A stretch of 64,000 nt of DNA from Pseudomonadota bacterium (GCA_021845925.1 JAJZUW010000007.1:62001-126000); one strand, 5' to 3'. Positions 50,338 through 60,654 are shown, counted from the first letter of the stretch. Program-made: numbers and translations. Notes: generated from the sequence alone by a model not told the origin.

Positions 50338-51251
50338 TGGCGCCAGATCAGGCGGGCGACACGGAGAGTCTGGCAGACCGGTTTTGTGATGCCTTGTGGC
50401 TGGAGCACGGGCTGGCGCGCAATACGCTTGAAAGTTACCGGCGGGACCTGACCGGTTTTGCCGCATTTCTGGCTGGCGCCAGCCTGGTTTCGGTGCAACG
50501 CGATGCTGTCGAACGCTTTCTGCACCAGCGTTTTGTGACTGGTTACAGTCCGCGCAGCACTGCCCGCATGTTGTCCACGCTCAGACGGTTTTATGTCTGG
50601 GCGGTGCGCGAGCGGCTGACGGACACGAATCCACTGTCCGGTGTGGCATCGCCACGGCAACCGCGCAGTCTACCGAAGTCGCTGGGCGAGGCCGATGTGG
50701 ATGCCCTGCTGTCCAGTGCGGGCGGTGATGCGCCACTTGACGTGCGTGACCGGGCGATGCTCGAATCCCTGTACGGAAGCGGTTTGCGGGTCAGCGAGCT
50801 GGTGGGTTTGCGTTTGCGGCAGATGGATCTGGTGGCTGGCGTGATCAGGGTGATGGGCAAGGGCAGCAAAGAACGGCTGGTGCCTTTGGGAGAACCGGCG
50901 GTCGATGCGTTATCCCGTTATTTGCGGGAAGCACGTCCGCTGCTGATGGCCGGACGCCAGGACGACGCCATTTTTGTCAGCCAGCGCGGGGCTGCCATGA
51001 CCCGGCAGGCGTGTTGGCACATGATCCGGAGGCGTGCGCGTCAGGCTGGCCTGGCGAGCCTGCCATCGCCCCACGTGCTGCGGCATGCGTTTGCCACCCA
51101 TCTGCTGAACCATGGCGCCGATTTGCGCGTGGTGCAACTTCTGCTGGGGCATGCGGACATTTCAACCACCCAGATTTACACCCATGTCGCCAGGGAACGG
51201 CTGAAACAGTTGTATGCCAGACATCATCCACGGGCTGGTCAGGCCGAATAA
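50337..51251 (+). CDS. xerD: site-specific tyrosine recombinase XerD
   Basis: 304 aa. The ATG at 50337 shares one base with the upstream stop (TGATG). The N-terminal SAM-like core-binding domain (residues ~10-100) precedes the catalytic domain with R151 (YGSGLRVSEL), K175, H246-x-x-R249 (SPHVLRH), H272 (LLGHADIS) and the nucleophile Y281 (IYTHV). With XerC it resolves chromosome dimers at dif. Closer to XerD than XerC by its RVMGKGSKERLVPLG and ISTTQIYTHV. Its position outside a mobile region supports the housekeeping role. Confidence 0.93.
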   Translation: MAPDQAGDTESLADRFCDALWLEHGLARNTLESYRRDLTGFAAFLAGASLVSVQRDAVERFLHQRFVTGYSPRSTARMLSTLRRFYVWAVRERLTDTNPLSGVASPRQPRSLPKSLGEADVDALLSSAGGDAPLDVRDRAMLESLYGSGLRVSELVGLRLRQMDLVAGVIRVMGKGSKERLVPLGEPAVDALSRYLREARPLLMAGRQDDAIFVSQRGAAMTRQACWHMIRRRARQAGLASLPSPHVLRHAFATHLLNHGADLRVVQLLLGHADISTTQIYTHVARERLKQLYARHHPRAGQAE

Positions 51252-51286
51252 CGCGGCGTGTTGTCTGGCTGATCGGTTTGCGCTGA

Positions 51287-51643
51287 TCAGTATGCGCTGC
51301 GTTCGATGGTGATGCCCAGGCGGCCGACCCCGCGAACAACGGCTGGCTTGGTGGCGCTGACGCTCACCCAGGGTGCGTGGAAATCGCGCAGGATGAGGGT
51401 GGCAATCTGTTCGGCAAGCGCTTCAATCAGGTGGAACTCGTGCGCGGCAATATAGTTGCGGATATGTTCGGCGACTTCGGCGTAATTGATGGCGTCTTTT
51501 ATGTTGTCGCTCTGGCCGGCACGGCAGCTCTCGGGCAAGCCAATTTCCAGGTCAAGCTTGACGCTTTGCGGCGTGGTGCGTTCCCAGTCGTACACGCCGA
51601 TGATCATGTGTACGCCAAAATCGTGGAGAAACAGTTTGTCCAT
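51287..51643 (-). CDS. folB: dihydroneopterin aldolase
   Basis: 118 aa from the ATG at 51643 (MDKLFLHDFGVHMIIGVYDWER). The FolB signature is complete: IGVYDWERTTPQSVKLDLEIG, INYAEVAEHIRNYIAAHEFHLIEALAEQIA and VSVSATKPAVVRGV. It converts dihydroneopterin to hydroxymethyl-dihydropterin in folate synthesis. It converges with xerD. Confidence 0.95.
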   Translation of the reverse strand: MDKLFLHDFGVHMIIGVYDWERTTPQSVKLDLEIGLPESCRAGQSDNIKDAINYAEVAEHIRNYIAAHEFHLIEALAEQIATLILRDFHAPWVSVSATKPAVVRGVGRLGITIERSAY

Positions 51644-51750
51644 GCTTGCTGCCTGTCGGAAGATGAAAATGGAAAGCGTTCCGGCGCCAGAACCGGCGGT
51701 CCCGCAAAGTGTCGATTCTATCGTGTTATGCTTCCGTTTGGGCAAAGTGT

Positions 51751-51778
51751 TTGACAAATCCGCAGAGCGTGCTAGAAT
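51751..51778 (+). promoter_or_regulatory. strong sigma-70 promoter of the tRNA-Gly gene
   Basis: Consensus TTGACA (51751-51756) and TAGAAT (51773-51778), 16 bp apart, 19 bp before the tRNA-Gly gene. Confidence 0.8.
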
Positions 51779-51797
51779 GCACAACTCGATAATGCAT

Positions 51798-51873
51798 GCG
51801 GGAATAGCTCAGCTGGTAGAGCGATACCTTGCCAAGGTATAGGTCGCGAGTTCGAACCTCGTTTCCCGCTCCA
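51798..51873 (+). tRNA. tRNA-Gly (GCC)
   Basis: 76 nt including encoded CCA. GCGGGAA acceptor pairs with TTCCCGC; anticodon loop CTTGCCAAG carries GCC; TTCGAAC T-loop present. Confidence 0.97.
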
Positions 51874-51895
51874 GATACAATGCCCGAGAAAGAAG

Positions 51896-51922
51896 AGGGA
51901 AAGCGGTATGCTTTCCCTTTTT
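51896..51922 (+). terminator. terminator between tRNA-Gly and tRNA-Cys
   Basis: GGGAAAGC (51897-51904) pairs with GCTTTCCC (51910-51917), loop GGTAT, followed by five T. It may be partial read-through, since two more tRNAs follow. Confidence 0.8.
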
Positions 51923-51950
51923 AGTTGCTGTGGTGGTTCGCCGAGAGACT

Positions 51951-52024
51951 GGCGGGGTGGCAGAGTGGTTATGCAGCGGCCTGCAAAGCCGTGGACGCCG
52001 GTTCGATTCCGACCCCCGCCTCCA
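51951..52024 (+). tRNA. tRNA-Cys (GCA)
   Basis: 74 nt with encoded CCA. GGCGGGG acceptor pairs with CCCCGCC; anticodon loop CCTGCAAAG gives GCA; TTCGATTCC T-arm. Confidence 0.96.
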
Positions 52025-52026
52025 GA

Positions 52027-52115
52027 GCCCGGGTGGTGAAATTGGTAGACACATGGGACTTAAAATCCCTGGCTGAGAAATCGGCGTGCCGGTTCGACCC
52101 CGGCTCCGGGCACCA
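52027..52115 (+). tRNA. tRNA-Leu (TAA)
   Basis: 89 nt with encoded CCA, 2 nt after tRNA-Cys. GCCCGGG acceptor pairs with CTCCGGGC region; anticodon loop ACTTAAAAT gives TAA; a long variable arm is present, as in class II tRNAs. Confidence 0.96.
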
Positions 52116-52161
52116 GTATCCGGATTGTTGGCCACATGGTGGCCTTGGCATGAAAAAGAAT

Positions 52162-52183
52162 ATGGGCGTTGCGCCCATTTTTT
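52162..52183 (+). terminator. terminator after tRNA-Leu
   Basis: ATGGGCG (52162-52168) pairs with CGCCCAT (52172-52178), loop TTG, followed by a run of T. It lies just before the rimP ribosome site, so rimP mRNA may start downstream or read through it. Confidence 0.8.
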
Positions 52184-52198
52184 GTTTGTGGAGTGCGC

Positions 52199-52627
52199 AT
52201 GACACTGGAAACCAGACTGGAAGCGACGCTGGCCGGACTCGGGTACGAGCTGGTCGATTTGTCCTTTTCGGTCAAAAGTGGCCTGATGCGTGTTTTTATT
52301 GACCGCCCGGAAGGCATTACACTGGATGACTGCGTGCTGGTCAGCAATCATCTGGGTCATTGGCTTGGTGTCGAAAATGTCGATTATGACAGGCTTGAGG
52401 TGTCGTCGCCCGGTCTGGATCGGCCATTGAAAAAGCCGGCTGCTTTTGAGCGGTTTGCCGGTCGGTCGGCGCATGTGCGTTTGCGCATGGCTCATGCCGG
52501 ACAGCGCAGGTTTACCGGCGTGATTGCCGGCGTGGAAGGAAAATCGCTGCTGCTGGACGTGGAAGGCCAGCGGATGACGTTTGAAATGGACAATATCGAT
52601 CAGGCACGCCTGGTGCCAGACGTGTAA
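52199..52627 (+). CDS. rimP: ribosome maturation factor RimP
   Basis: 142 aa from the ATG at 52199, behind GTGGAG; an in-frame reading from 52169 overlaps the terminator and is rejected. Core: [35 protein letters not shown] and [26 protein letters not shown]. It helps 30S assembly. First gene of rimP-nusA-infB-rbfA-truB, a conserved order. Confidence 0.95.
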   Translation: MTLETRLEATLAGLGYELVDLSFSVKSGLMRVFIDRPEGITLDDCVLVSNHLGHWLGVENVDYDRLEVSSPGLDRPLKKPAAFERFAGRSAHVRLRMAHAGQRRFTGVIAGVEGKSLLLDVEGQRMTFEMDNIDQARLVPDV

Positions 52628-52655
52628 ACAAACAGGGGCTGGAGGAATTTCGGGA

Positions 52656-54128
52656 ATGAGTCGCGAGATTTTGTTGCTGGTGGATGCGCTGGCACGGGAA
52701 AAAAACGTCAATCGCGAAATCGTGTTTGGCGCCCTGGAGCAGGCGCTGGCATCCGCGACCAGGAAGCGCTTTCAGGACAATGCCGACATCCGGGTCGAGA
52801 TTGATCGCGAAACCGGCGATTATCGCGCCTGGCGGTGCTGGGAGATCGTGGCGGACAATGACCATGAGTTTCCGGACAGCCAGATTGCCTGGACCGACGC
52901 GCAGGTATCCCATCCCGGCATGCAGATCGGCGATGTGGTGCGCGAGCCGCTGGAAGCAGTGGAATTTGGCCGCATTGGCGCTCAGGCGGCCAAGCAGGTC
53001 ATTCTGCAGCGAATCCGCGATGCCGAGCGTGAACAGATCCTGAACGATTTTCTGGATCGCAAGGAATCCCTTGTTACCGGTACCATCAAGCGGATGGAAC
53101 GTGGCAACGCGATTGTCGAGTCGGGCCGGGTTGAAGCCTTGCTGCCACGTGACCAGATGATCCCGAAAGAGAATTTGCGGGTGGGCGACCGGGTGCGTGC
53201 TTACCTGTTGCGCGTCGATCGCGGTGGTCGTGGTCCGCAGCTGATCCTGTCGCGCACGGCGCCGGAATTCATCGCCAGGTTGTTTGAGCTGGAAGTGCCT
53301 GAAATCGAAGAAGGTCTGCTCGAAATCAAGGGCGCAGCCCGCGACCCCGGTATGCGCGCGAAAATTGCAGTAAAATCGAACGATGCCAGACTGGATCCCA
53401 TCGGGACCTGCGTTGGTATGCGCGGTTCGCGCGTGCAGGCTGTCACGGCCGAGCTGGCCGGTGAACGGGTGGATATCATTTTGTGGTCGCCGGATGCGGC
53501 ACAATATGTCATCAACGCCCTGGCGCCTGCCGAAGTCAGCAGTATTGTGGTGGATGAAGAGAAACACAGCATGGATGTCGTGCTGGATGAAGACCAGCTG
53601 GCTCAGGCCATCGGACGCAGCGGACAGAATGTGCGGCTGGCTTCCGAACTGACCGGCTGGGAACTCAACATCATGACGGTGGAAGAAGCCCAGCGCAAGA
53701 ACGAATCGGAAGCGCTGGCCTTGCGCGAGCTGTTTGTCCGCAAGCTGGATGTCGATGAAGAAATTGCCGATATTCTGGCCCAGGAAGGATTCAGCAGCAT
53801 TGAAGAAGTTGCTTATGTGCCGATCAACGAGATGCTCGAGATCGAAGGATTTGACGAAGATCTGGTCAATGAATTGCGTGCCCGTGCTCGTGACGCCCTG
53901 CTGACCGATGCCATCGTCAACGAAGAAAAGGTCGAGCACGACGTGATCGATCTGGCCGGACTGGACGGCATGGATGGTGATCTGCTGCAAAAGCTTGCCG
54001 AACACGGTATCACCGATACCGAAGCGCTGGCCGAGCTTGGTGCGGATGAACTGGTTGAAATGACGGGTGTGGATGCGACTCGTGCCTCCACACTGATTAT
54101 GGCGGCGCGTGCGCCGTGGTTTGCCTGA
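52656..54128 (+). CDS. nusA: transcription termination/antitermination protein NusA
   Basis: 490 aa from the ATG at 52656 ([24 protein letters not shown]), 10 nt after GGAGG. N-terminal RNAP-binding domain, S1 domain ([30 protein letters not shown]), two KH domains ([49 protein letters not shown]) and two C-terminal acidic repeats as in E. coli. It controls pausing, termination and antitermination. Confidence 0.97.
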   Translation: MSREILLLVDALAREKNVNREIVFGALEQALASATRKRFQDNADIRVEIDRETGDYRAWRCWEIVADNDHEFPDSQIAWTDAQVSHPGMQIGDVVREPLEAVEFGRIGAQAAKQVILQRIRDAEREQILNDFLDRKESLVTGTIKRMERGNAIVESGRVEALLPRDQMIPKENLRVGDRVRAYLLRVDRGGRGPQLILSRTAPEFIARLFELEVPEIEEGLLEIKGAARDPGMRAKIAVKSNDARLDPIGTCVGMRGSRVQAVTAELAGERVDIILWSPDAAQYVINALAPAEVSSIVVDEEKHSMDVVLDEDQLAQAIGRSGQNVRLASELTGWELNIMTVEEAQRKNESEALALRELFVRKLDVDEEIADILAQEGFSSIEEVAYVPINEMLEIEGFDEDLVNELRARARDALLTDAIVNEEKVEHDVIDLAGLDGMDGDLLQKLAEHGITDTEALAELGADELVEMTGVDATRASTLIMAARAPWFA

Positions 54129-54161
54129 TACAAAGGCTGAAAAGGCGTTGGTAACCTGCTC

Positions 54162-56951
54162 ATGAATGTAGAACAGTTTGCTCAGGAACTGAAACTCTCC
54201 ACCGGACTGCTGCTGGAGCAGCTGCGCGCGGCGGGGCTGGACAAGTCCGCGGCCGGCGATGATATCACCGAGCAGGACAAGGCGCGCCTGCTTGACTATC
54301 TCAGCCGCAAACATGGGGCGCGCGAACAGAAGGGCAAAATTACGCTCACCCGGCGTGAAACGAGCGAGATCCGTCGTGCCGACAGCGCGACGGGCAAAGC
54401 ACGTACGATTCAGGTTGAGGTCCGCAAGAAGCGGGTGCTGATCAAGCGTGAAGCGCCAGGCACCACTGCGGAAGCAGGCGTTGCTGTACTTGAAGAACCG
54501 GTTCTGGTTCCGGACGAAATGGTTGCTCCGGAAGTGGTCGAGGCGGAAGCGATTCCGGTTGTCGAGACACCGGTTGAGCCCGTTGCAGAACAGCCGGTTG
54601 TGCAGGAAGCTGCGCCGGAAGAACCTGCCGAACCTGTCGTCGAGATCGAACAGGAGCTGCCACCGGCTGTCGCCGAAGAAGCCGTGGCCGAAGATGCCGA
54701 AGCCACTACGCCTTCCTTGCGCCGCGCCGCACGGCCAATTCTGGATGAACAGGAACTGGCCCGCCGCGCTGAAGAAGCTCGCCGTCAGGCGGCCCTGCAC
54801 GAACGGCAAGCCGAAGAACTGCGTCAGAAACAGGAGCGGGAACAGCGCAGGAAGCAGGTACAGGAACAGCAGGCGGCACAGGCCAGGTCATCTGCGGCAG
54901 CTGCCAAACCTGCCGCTCCGGAAGGCACTTTGCACAAGACGCCTGCCCGGACTGAACCAGCCACTGCTGGCGCTGCGGCAGCTGCCAAACCGGCTGACAA
55001 AAAGCCGCGCGATGGCGACAACCGTACCCGCGACAATGCCTGGAACGACATGCAGGCCCGTAAACGTGGCATCAAGTCGCGTGGCGATGCGGGCGGACCA
55101 GGTGGCGATACCTGGCGTGGCGGCCGCAAGGGTGGCGGTCGTCATCACAAGTCCGGACAGGATGGCGCGAGCAGCTTCAACATGCCAACCGAACCAGTGG
55201 TGCAGGAACTTCTGATTCCGGAAACCATCACGGTTGCCGAGCTGGCGCACAAGATGTCGGTCAAGGCGGCAGAAGTCATCAAGATACTGATGAAGCTGGG
55301 TTCGATGGTCACCATCAACCAGGTGCTTGATCAGGAAACCGCCATGATTGTGGTGGAAGAAATGGGGCACGTTGCCAAACCAGCTCCGCTGGACACACCG
55401 GAATCATTCCTGGAGGCCAGCGAACAGGTCGAGCACGAGATGCTGCCACGCGCTCCCGTGGTCACTGTGATGGGTCACGTTGACCATGGCAAGACCTCGC
55501 TGCTGGATGCCATCCGCAGAGCGCGGGTTGCCAGTGGCGAAGCCGGCGGTATCACCCAGCATATTGGTGCCTATCACGTTGAAACCGATCATGGCATCGT
55601 CACCTTCCTGGATACGCCGGGTCACGAGGCCTTTACTGCCATGCGTGCCCGTGGCGCGCGGGTCACCGACCTGGTCGTGCTGGTGGTTGCAGCAGACGAT
55701 GGCGTGATGCCACAGACCATCGAGGCGATCCATCATGCCAAGGCGGCTGGCGTACCAATGGTGGTGGCGGTCAACAAGATCGACAAACCGGAAGCCAATC
55801 CCGAGCGTATCCGGCAGGAACTGGTTGCCCAGGGCGTTGTGCCGGAAGATTGGGGTGGCGATACCCAGTTTGTCGAAGTGTCTGCCAAGAAGAACATCAA
55901 CATTGCCGGTCTCATCGAGGCAATCCTGTTGCAGGCCGAAGTGCTGGAACTGAAGTCAGCCCGCGATTCCCTGGCGCGTGGCGTCATCATCGAAGCCCGT
56001 CTGGACAAGGGACGTGGCCCGGTGGCGACCATGCTGGTGCAGTCTGGCACCTTGCGTCGTGGTGACGTCTTGCTGGTCGGTGAAGTGTACGGTCGTGTAC
56101 GCGCCATGCTGGATGAAGATGGCAAGAATGTTCAGGAAGCCGGCCCGTCGATTCCGGTTGAAATTCAGGGTCTGTCGGATGTTCCGCGTGCCGGCGAAGA
56201 CGCCATTGTGCTGCAGGATGAGCGCAAGGCGCGCGAAATCGCCTTGTTCCGCCAGGGCAAGTTCCGCGATGTCCAGCTGGCCAAGCGTCAGGCAGCCAAG
56301 CTTGAAAACATCATGGACCAGATGGGCGAGGGCGAGGCAAAACGCCTGCCGCTGATTATCAAGGCGGACGTCCAGGGTTCGGTGGAAGCGCTGTCTGCAT
56401 CCCTGCAGAAAATTTCCACCAGCGAAGTCAAGGTGGATATCCTGCACAGTGCCGTTGGTTCGGTATCCGAATCCGACGTGAATCTGGCCATGGCATCCAA
56501 GGCAGTGATCATTGCCTTCAATATCCGGCCGGATGCACAGGCACGCAAACTGGCGGAATCGCTGGGTGTGGATATTCGCTACTACAACATCATCTACGAG
56601 GTGGTTGATCTGGTGAAGGCAGCCTTGTCGGGCATGCTGACGCCAGACCTGAAGGAAAACATTACCGGTGCGCTGGAAGTGCGCGAGGTGTATGTGATTT
56701 CCAGAGTGGGTACGGTGGCGGGCTGTCACGTGACGGAAGGCATCATCAAGCGTGGTGAACGCATCCGGGTGTATCGCAACGATGAATTGCTGCACGATGG
56801 TGAAATGGATTCGCTCAAGCGTTTCAAGGATGATGTGAAGGAAGTCCGCGAAAGTTACGACTGCGGCATCTCTCTGAAAAGCTTCCATGATCTGCAGGTT
56901 GGTGACCGTCTTGAAGCCTACGAAATCGTTCAGGTTGCCCGTACACTCTGA
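54162..56951 (+). CDS. infB: translation initiation factor IF-2
   Basis: 929 aa. Two IF2-N modules are visible (residues 1-~50 and again before the G domain) with an Ala/Glu/Pro/Arg-rich middle of low complexity. The G domain has [12 protein letters not shown] near residue 437, [16 protein letters not shown] and [11 protein letters not shown], followed by domains II-IV ([20 protein letters not shown]-like region, [15 protein letters not shown]). It brings fMet-tRNA to the 30S subunit. Confidence 0.97.
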   Translation: MNVEQFAQELKLSTGLLLEQLRAAGLDKSAAGDDITEQDKARLLDYLSRKHGAREQKGKITLTRRETSEIRRADSATGKARTIQVEVRKKRVLIKREAPGTTAEAGVAVLEEPVLVPDEMVAPEVVEAEAIPVVETPVEPVAEQPVVQEAAPEEPAEPVVEIEQELPPAVAEEAVAEDAEATTPSLRRAARPILDEQELARRAEEARRQAALHERQAEELRQKQEREQRRKQVQEQQAAQARSSAAAAKPAAPEGTLHKTPARTEPATAGAAAAAKPADKKPRDGDNRTRDNAWNDMQARKRGIKSRGDAGGPGGDTWRGGRKGGGRHHKSGQDGASSFNMPTEPVVQELLIPETITVAELAHKMSVKAAEVIKILMKLGSMVTINQVLDQETAMIVVEEMGHVAKPAPLDTPESFLEASEQVEHEMLPRAPVVTVMGHVDHGKTSLLDAIRRARVASGEAGGITQHIGAYHVETDHGIVTFLDTPGHEAFTAMRARGARVTDLVVLVVAADDGVMPQTIEAIHHAKAAGVPMVVAVNKIDKPEANPERIRQELVAQGVVPEDWGGDTQFVEVSAKKNINIAGLIEAILLQAEVLELKSARDSLARGVIIEARLDKGRGPVATMLVQSGTLRRGDVLLVGEVYGRVRAMLDEDGKNVQEAGPSIPVEIQGLSDVPRAGEDAIVLQDERKAREIALFRQGKFRDVQLAKRQAAKLENIMDQMGEGEAKRLPLIIKADVQGSVEALSASLQKISTSEVKVDILHSAVGSVSESDVNLAMASKAVIIAFNIRPDAQARKLAESLGVDIRYYNIIYEVVDLVKAALSGMLTPDLKENITGALEVREVYVISRVGTVAGCHVTEGIIKRGERIRVYRNDELLHDGEMDSLKRFKDDVKEVRESYDCGISLKSFHDLQVGDRLEAYEIVQVARTL

Positions 56952-56953
56952 TC

Positions 56954-57331
56954 ATGGCGCGCGAATTTTCTCGATCTCAGCGTGTGGCCGAACAGCTGCA
57001 GCGCGAACTGGCCGACATCATTCGCAGTGGGGTTCATGATCCGCGCGTTGGCATGGTGACGATTACCGAAGTGGTCGTCACACGCGATCTGGAATCAGCC
57101 AAGGTCTATTTCACATTGCTGGGCCCGCAGGAACAGGCGTTGCAGTCAATGGAAGCGCTCAACCGCGCCAGCGGATTCATCCGTTCACAGTTGGGGCCGC
57201 GCATGCGGTTGCGTCTGGTACCCCAGCTGACCTTCATTTACGATACTTCGGTTGCGCGAGGCGCTTACCTGTCCCATCTGATCGATGAAGCGGTTGGCAA
57301 GCCTGCGGAGCCCGACGATTCATCCCGGTGA
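56954..57331 (+). CDS. rbfA: ribosome-binding factor A
   Basis: 125 aa, 2 nt after infB. The RbfA KH-like fold is recognised by RVAEQLQRELADIIRSGVHDPRVGMVTITEVVVTRDLESAKVYF and LRLVPQLTFIYDTSVARGAYLSHLIDEA. It helps 16S 5' end maturation and cold adaptation. Overlaps truB by 4 nt. Confidence 0.96.
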   Translation: MAREFSRSQRVAEQLQRELADIIRSGVHDPRVGMVTITEVVVTRDLESAKVYFTLLGPQEQALQSMEALNRASGFIRSQLGPRMRLRLVPQLTFIYDTSVARGAYLSHLIDEAVGKPAEPDDSSR

Positions 57332-58254
57332 CCCCGCGCAGCAAGCGAAGGCCCGTTCATGGTGTGCTGCTGGTCGATAAGCCGGCAGGCATGAGTTCCA
57401 ATGCGGCCCTGCAAAAAGCCCGCTATCTGCTGAATGCTGAAAAAGCCGGACATACCGGAACACTGGATCCGTTTGCCGATGGCCTGCTGCCGGTCTGCTT
57501 TGGCGAAGCAAGCAAGTTTGCATCATGGCAGCTGGATGCCGACAAGCGTTATCGCGCACGACTGTGTCTGGGGGTGACGACAACCACCGGAGACCCGGAA
57601 GGCGAGATCCTGAGCCAGATGGTGCCGCAGGTCGATCAGTCCGGTCTGCAGGCTGTCCTGGCCGAATTTCGCGGTGAAAGCATGCAGACACCGCCGATGT
57701 ATTCGGCCCTTAAGGTGAATGGAAAGCCACTCTACGAATATGCCCGGGCAGGTATCGAATTGCCCCGACAGGCAAGGCCGATAAACATCCACGAGATTCA
57801 TCTGCTGTCGTTTGATCTGCCGTATGCCGAGATCGAGGTGCTGGTCAGCTCAGGTACTTATGTGCGGACTCTGGCGGAAGACATCGGTCGCCGGTTACAA
57901 TGTGGTGCGCATCTGGTAAGACTGACCCGGCTGGCGAGCGGCGGTTTTAGTCTGGATCAGGCGATTGGCCTGGCGGCGTTTGAAGCCTGGTCGATCGAAC
58001 AGCGCGAATCCAGGCTGTTGCCAGCAGATGCACTGGTGGGACATCTGCCCCGACTGGATCCGGGAGAGACCGTGGCCAGCCGGCTGCAGCAAGGTCAGCG
58101 CGTGCGTCTGCCGGATCAACCGGTGCCCGAAGGTCGTTACCGTATTTATGCTGAGGCAGGTTTTGTTGGCCTGGCAGACCTGGTGGATGGCGGACTGGTG
58201 GTGCCTCTGCGCATGATGCAGTCCCCTGGCGTGAACAGGCAAGGAAATGTATGA
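57328..58254 (+). CDS. truB: tRNA pseudouridine55 synthase TruB
   Basis: 308 aa, GTG start inside rbfA. The catalytic Asp lies in KAGHTGTLDPFADGLLPVCFGEA; other motifs are GVLLVDKPAGMSS, TGDPEGEI, PPMYSALKVNGKPLYEYARAGIE and VSSGTYVRTLAEDIG. C-terminal PUA-like tail. It modifies U55 in the T loop of tRNA. Overlaps the NUDIX gene by 4 nt. Confidence 0.97.
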   Translation: MTPRSKRRPVHGVLLVDKPAGMSSNAALQKARYLLNAEKAGHTGTLDPFADGLLPVCFGEASKFASWQLDADKRYRARLCLGVTTTTGDPEGEILSQMVPQVDQSGLQAVLAEFRGESMQTPPMYSALKVNGKPLYEYARAGIELPRQARPINIHEIHLLSFDLPYAEIEVLVSSGTYVRTLAEDIGRRLQCGAHLVRLTRLASGGFSLDQAIGLAAFEAWSIEQRESRLLPADALVGHLPRLDPGETVASRLQQGQRVRLPDQPVPEGRYRIYAEAGFVGLADLVDGGLVVPLRMMQSPGVNRQGNV

Positions 58255-58796
58255 GATTCTGCAGTGAGTGCGGCGCTCAGGTCGAGCGCAGAATTCCGGA
58301 TGGCGACAATCGCGAACGCGATGTCTGTGGGTCTTGTGCCACCGTGTTCTATTCGAATCCCAAAATGGTGGTCGGCTGCCTGCCCGAATGGGAAGACAAG
58401 ATCCTGCTGTGCCGGCGCGCCATCGAGCCGCAATACGGGAAGTGGACACTGCCAGCGGGATTCATGGAAAACCATGAAACGACAGAGCAGGGTGCATTGC
58501 GAGAAACCATGGAAGAGGCCGGGGCATCCGTCGAAGCGCTGCACCTGTACACGCTGTGCAATCTTCCCCATATCAGCCAGGTGTATCTCATGTTCCGCGC
58601 ACGGCTGCTCAACCTGGATTTCGCTCCGGGTGAAGAAAGTCTGGAAGTTCGCCTGTTTGCCGAACAGGAGATTCCCTGGGATCAGATCGCGTTTCGCACG
58701 ATTGAATACACATTGCGTCAGTACTTCAATGATCGCAAGACCGGATTGTTTCCGCTGCGGATTGCCGACATTCCGCGCCGCAACCATGGAGACTGA
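58251..58796 (+). CDS. NUDIX hydrolase with N-terminal zinc ribbon
   Basis: 181 aa. Four cysteines in CSECGAQV and CGSCATVF form a zinc ribbon, then the NUDIX box GFMENHETTEQGALRETMEEAGA follows near residues 71-92 (GX5EX7REUXEEXGU pattern). This combination resembles NudC-like or ADP-ribose pyrophosphatase relatives, but the substrate is not clear. It ends the rimP-truB operon. Confidence 0.9.
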   Translation: MRFCSECGAQVERRIPDGDNRERDVCGSCATVFYSNPKMVVGCLPEWEDKILLCRRAIEPQYGKWTLPAGFMENHETTEQGALRETMEEAGASVEALHLYTLCNLPHISQVYLMFRARLLNLDFAPGEESLEVRLFAEQEIPWDQIAFRTIEYTLRQYFNDRKTGLFPLRIADIPRRNHGD

Positions 58797-58811
58797 GCGG
58801 AAGCCGCCTGT

Positions 58812-60377
58812 TCAGTGACGTGCGGTCAGGCCGGCAGGCAGATGTGGCGCGGGTCCGAGGCGCGTGCGGCTGAGCCGGATGACCGGAAACAGCAGCCATT
58901 GCGGATTGGAATCCAGCGCCGCCAGTGGTTTGACACGATACAGGGCATCGTTTTCGGTGACGTCCAGCCAGCGATGCTGGACGGCATGAAAACCAACCAG
59001 CGCTGTCGGACTGGACAGCGCAACAGCCAGGGCATCCGTATCTTCTTCCCGCGCAAGCAAACGCGGATCGGTGGACGGGTCCTCGACCGGACGGTATGAA
59101 ACCACGCGCGGTGACTGGCCGAGTCTTTCCATGCCGAGCGTGAGTAGTTGTTCCCCTTTTTCATCGATCCAGCGAACGGTGGCCAGAATCGTCGGCGTCG
59201 AAGGCCCGGTATCGACAACCAGCAACTGGTTGAGCTGCAGTTTCAGTTCGCTGTGCGATTCAACAATATTAATGATGAACCAGGGTTCGTCCGGATGACC
59301 TGCGGTATGACACCGCCCCTGAACCCGGCTGCACTGATGCGGGTTGACCAGGCTGTCAATAATGTTGGTTTGCGAACAGCGGATCTGCACATAGACCGGC
59401 AGGTGGGAAGCGCCATGGTGCAGGTGGCACTTGGCCGCCAGATGGGTATTGATGCGTTGCAGCACGCTGATCCGGTCGGTCACACATGGCAGGCCGTACA
59501 GGTTGATCAGATTGCCGGGCTCGTTTTCCAGCTTGATCTGGCAAGAACGCAGTCCTTGCAGGGCCGGCGTGATGTCAAAGCAGATCACTTCTCCCCTGGC
59601 AGGGGTTTTGCCATAGGTTTGTGGCGGGTTGCCGCTGCTCAGGTCGACAAAGTGGCTGCGTGTTCCTGCGCTGCCGGCGGATTCGAAATGGATGGCATCG
59701 CGCCATTTCCATGACCAGTAGGCCGCCAGTTCAACCTGAATGGCATCAAAATCGAATGGATGCATCAAATGCAGCAGCAGGATCCGGGCATAGACTGCTT
59801 CGCAGGTTGCGTAGGCGCTACCTTTGAGGACCATGTTTTGCTGGGCAAAATTCTGGTCCAGCGCAATGCGGTACAGCCGGTGCAGATTTTGCCAGACGTG
59901 CGGCAACGGCAGAATGAACTGGATGTAATGCCACTGGATCAGTTTGCCATGATAGTGCAGCGCCCGCAGCACATTGACTGACAATGACGCGGGCAGTTCT
60001 TCCTGGGCCAGATCGAGATCCACCAGAACCTGATAGTTTTTGGCCATCAACTGGTAGAAGTTGACGATGCGCGTCCAGTAGCGGGTCTGTGCCGATTTGT
60101 CGATCCGGTTGCCAAGGTACTGGCGAATCAGCTCGTACTGAAGCTTCGAACCTTTCTGCTCGATCAGGCCGAACACCTGGAAACGCATGTCCGATGGCGG
60201 AACCGGCGTTTGCAGGTGTTGCTCCAGCAAAGTGGTCACATTGCGATGCGCCTCCATGTCCGGCATTCTGGCGAGACCCGCCAGCCATTGGTTGGCAGCA
60301 TCCAGATTGGCAAACAGCGAGTCTTCCTGTGGCTGGAACTTGCGCCCCAGCATGTCAGCCAGATGTTTGAGGACCAT
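58812..60377 (-). CDS. conserved hypothetical 521-aa protein
   Basis: No signal peptide or membrane helix is seen. The N-terminal half is helical (NLDAANQWLAGLARMPDMEAH, RNVTTLLEQHLQTPVPPSDM, RIVNFYQLMAKNYQVLVDLD), the C-terminal half rich in short strands (PTILATVRWIDEKGEQLLTLGMERLG), which weakly recalls a PilZ-like barrel. I cannot name a family or function. It converges with the NUDIX gene and lies upstream of, and opposite to, the tRNA-Ser gene. Its reading frame and codon use look like the surrounding genes. Confidence 0.6.
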   Translation of the reverse strand: MVLKHLADMLGRKFQPQEDSLFANLDAANQWLAGLARMPDMEAHRNVTTLLEQHLQTPVPPSDMRFQVFGLIEQKGSKLQYELIRQYLGNRIDKSAQTRYWTRIVNFYQLMAKNYQVLVDLDLAQEELPASLSVNVLRALHYHGKLIQWHYIQFILPLPHVWQNLHRLYRIALDQNFAQQNMVLKGSAYATCEAVYARILLLHLMHPFDFDAIQVELAAYWSWKWRDAIHFESAGSAGTRSHFVDLSSGNPPQTYGKTPARGEVICFDITPALQGLRSCQIKLENEPGNLINLYGLPCVTDRISVLQRINTHLAAKCHLHHGASHLPVYVQIRCSQTNIIDSLVNPHQCSRVQGRCHTAGHPDEPWFIINIVESHSELKLQLNQLLVVDTGPSTPTILATVRWIDEKGEQLLTLGMERLGQSPRVVSYRPVEDPSTDPRLLAREEDTDALAVALSSPTALVGFHAVQHRWLDVTENDALYRVKPLAALDSNPQWLLFPVIRLSRTRLGPAPHLPAGLTARH

Positions 60378-60527
60378 GGGATTACATTCGGTTGTCGTGA
60401 GAATCTTTCGATTCCGGCGTTGCCGACATTTGACGTCAATACCGCAGGCGCGTCAAGTGGAGGAGAAGGCCGAATTGGGATAGAATACGGCTTCGTCGTT
60501 GCAAGGTCATGAACGACCAGTTTTTCC

Positions 60528-60617
60528 GGAAGCGTGGCAGAGCGGTTTAATGCAGCGGTCTTGAAAACCGTCGTCGGTGCGAGCCGACCGTGAGTTCGAA
60601 TCTCACCGCTTCCGCCA
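60528..60617 (+). tRNA. tRNA-Ser (TGA), host of the island
   Basis: 90 nt with encoded CCA. GGAAGCG acceptor pairs with CGCTTCC; anticodon loop TCTTGAAAA gives TGA; long variable arm as expected for serine. A TAGAAT box at 60481-60486 may be its -10. The last 18 nt plus one more base are repeated at 63594-63612. Confidence 0.96.
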
Positions 60618-60618
60618 A
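60600..60618 (+). other. attL, 19-bp tRNA-Ser 3' end
   Basis: ATCTCACCGCTTCCGCCAA overlaps the tRNA-Ser T-stem and acceptor end, and is found again exactly at 63594-63612. Tyrosine-recombinase islands typically leave such a copy. Confidence 0.85.
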
Positions 60619-60626
60619 TACACTGT

Positions 60627-60654
60627 AACCCCTTGATTTATCAAGGGGTTTTTT
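60627..60654 (+). terminator. terminator of the tRNA-Ser gene
   Basis: AACCCCTTGA / TCAAGGGGTT (10 bp, loop TTTA) followed by T residues. It lies inside the island side of attL. Confidence 0.9.

Noticed and set aside
50337-51251. mobile-element integrase
   Set aside because: The protein is a standard-length XerD located in a stable gene context with no att-like repeats.
52512-54809. 765-codon minus-strand open frame opposite nusA/infB
   Set aside because: It lies wholly antisense to well-conserved nusA and infB; the long frame results from their GC-rich codon use.
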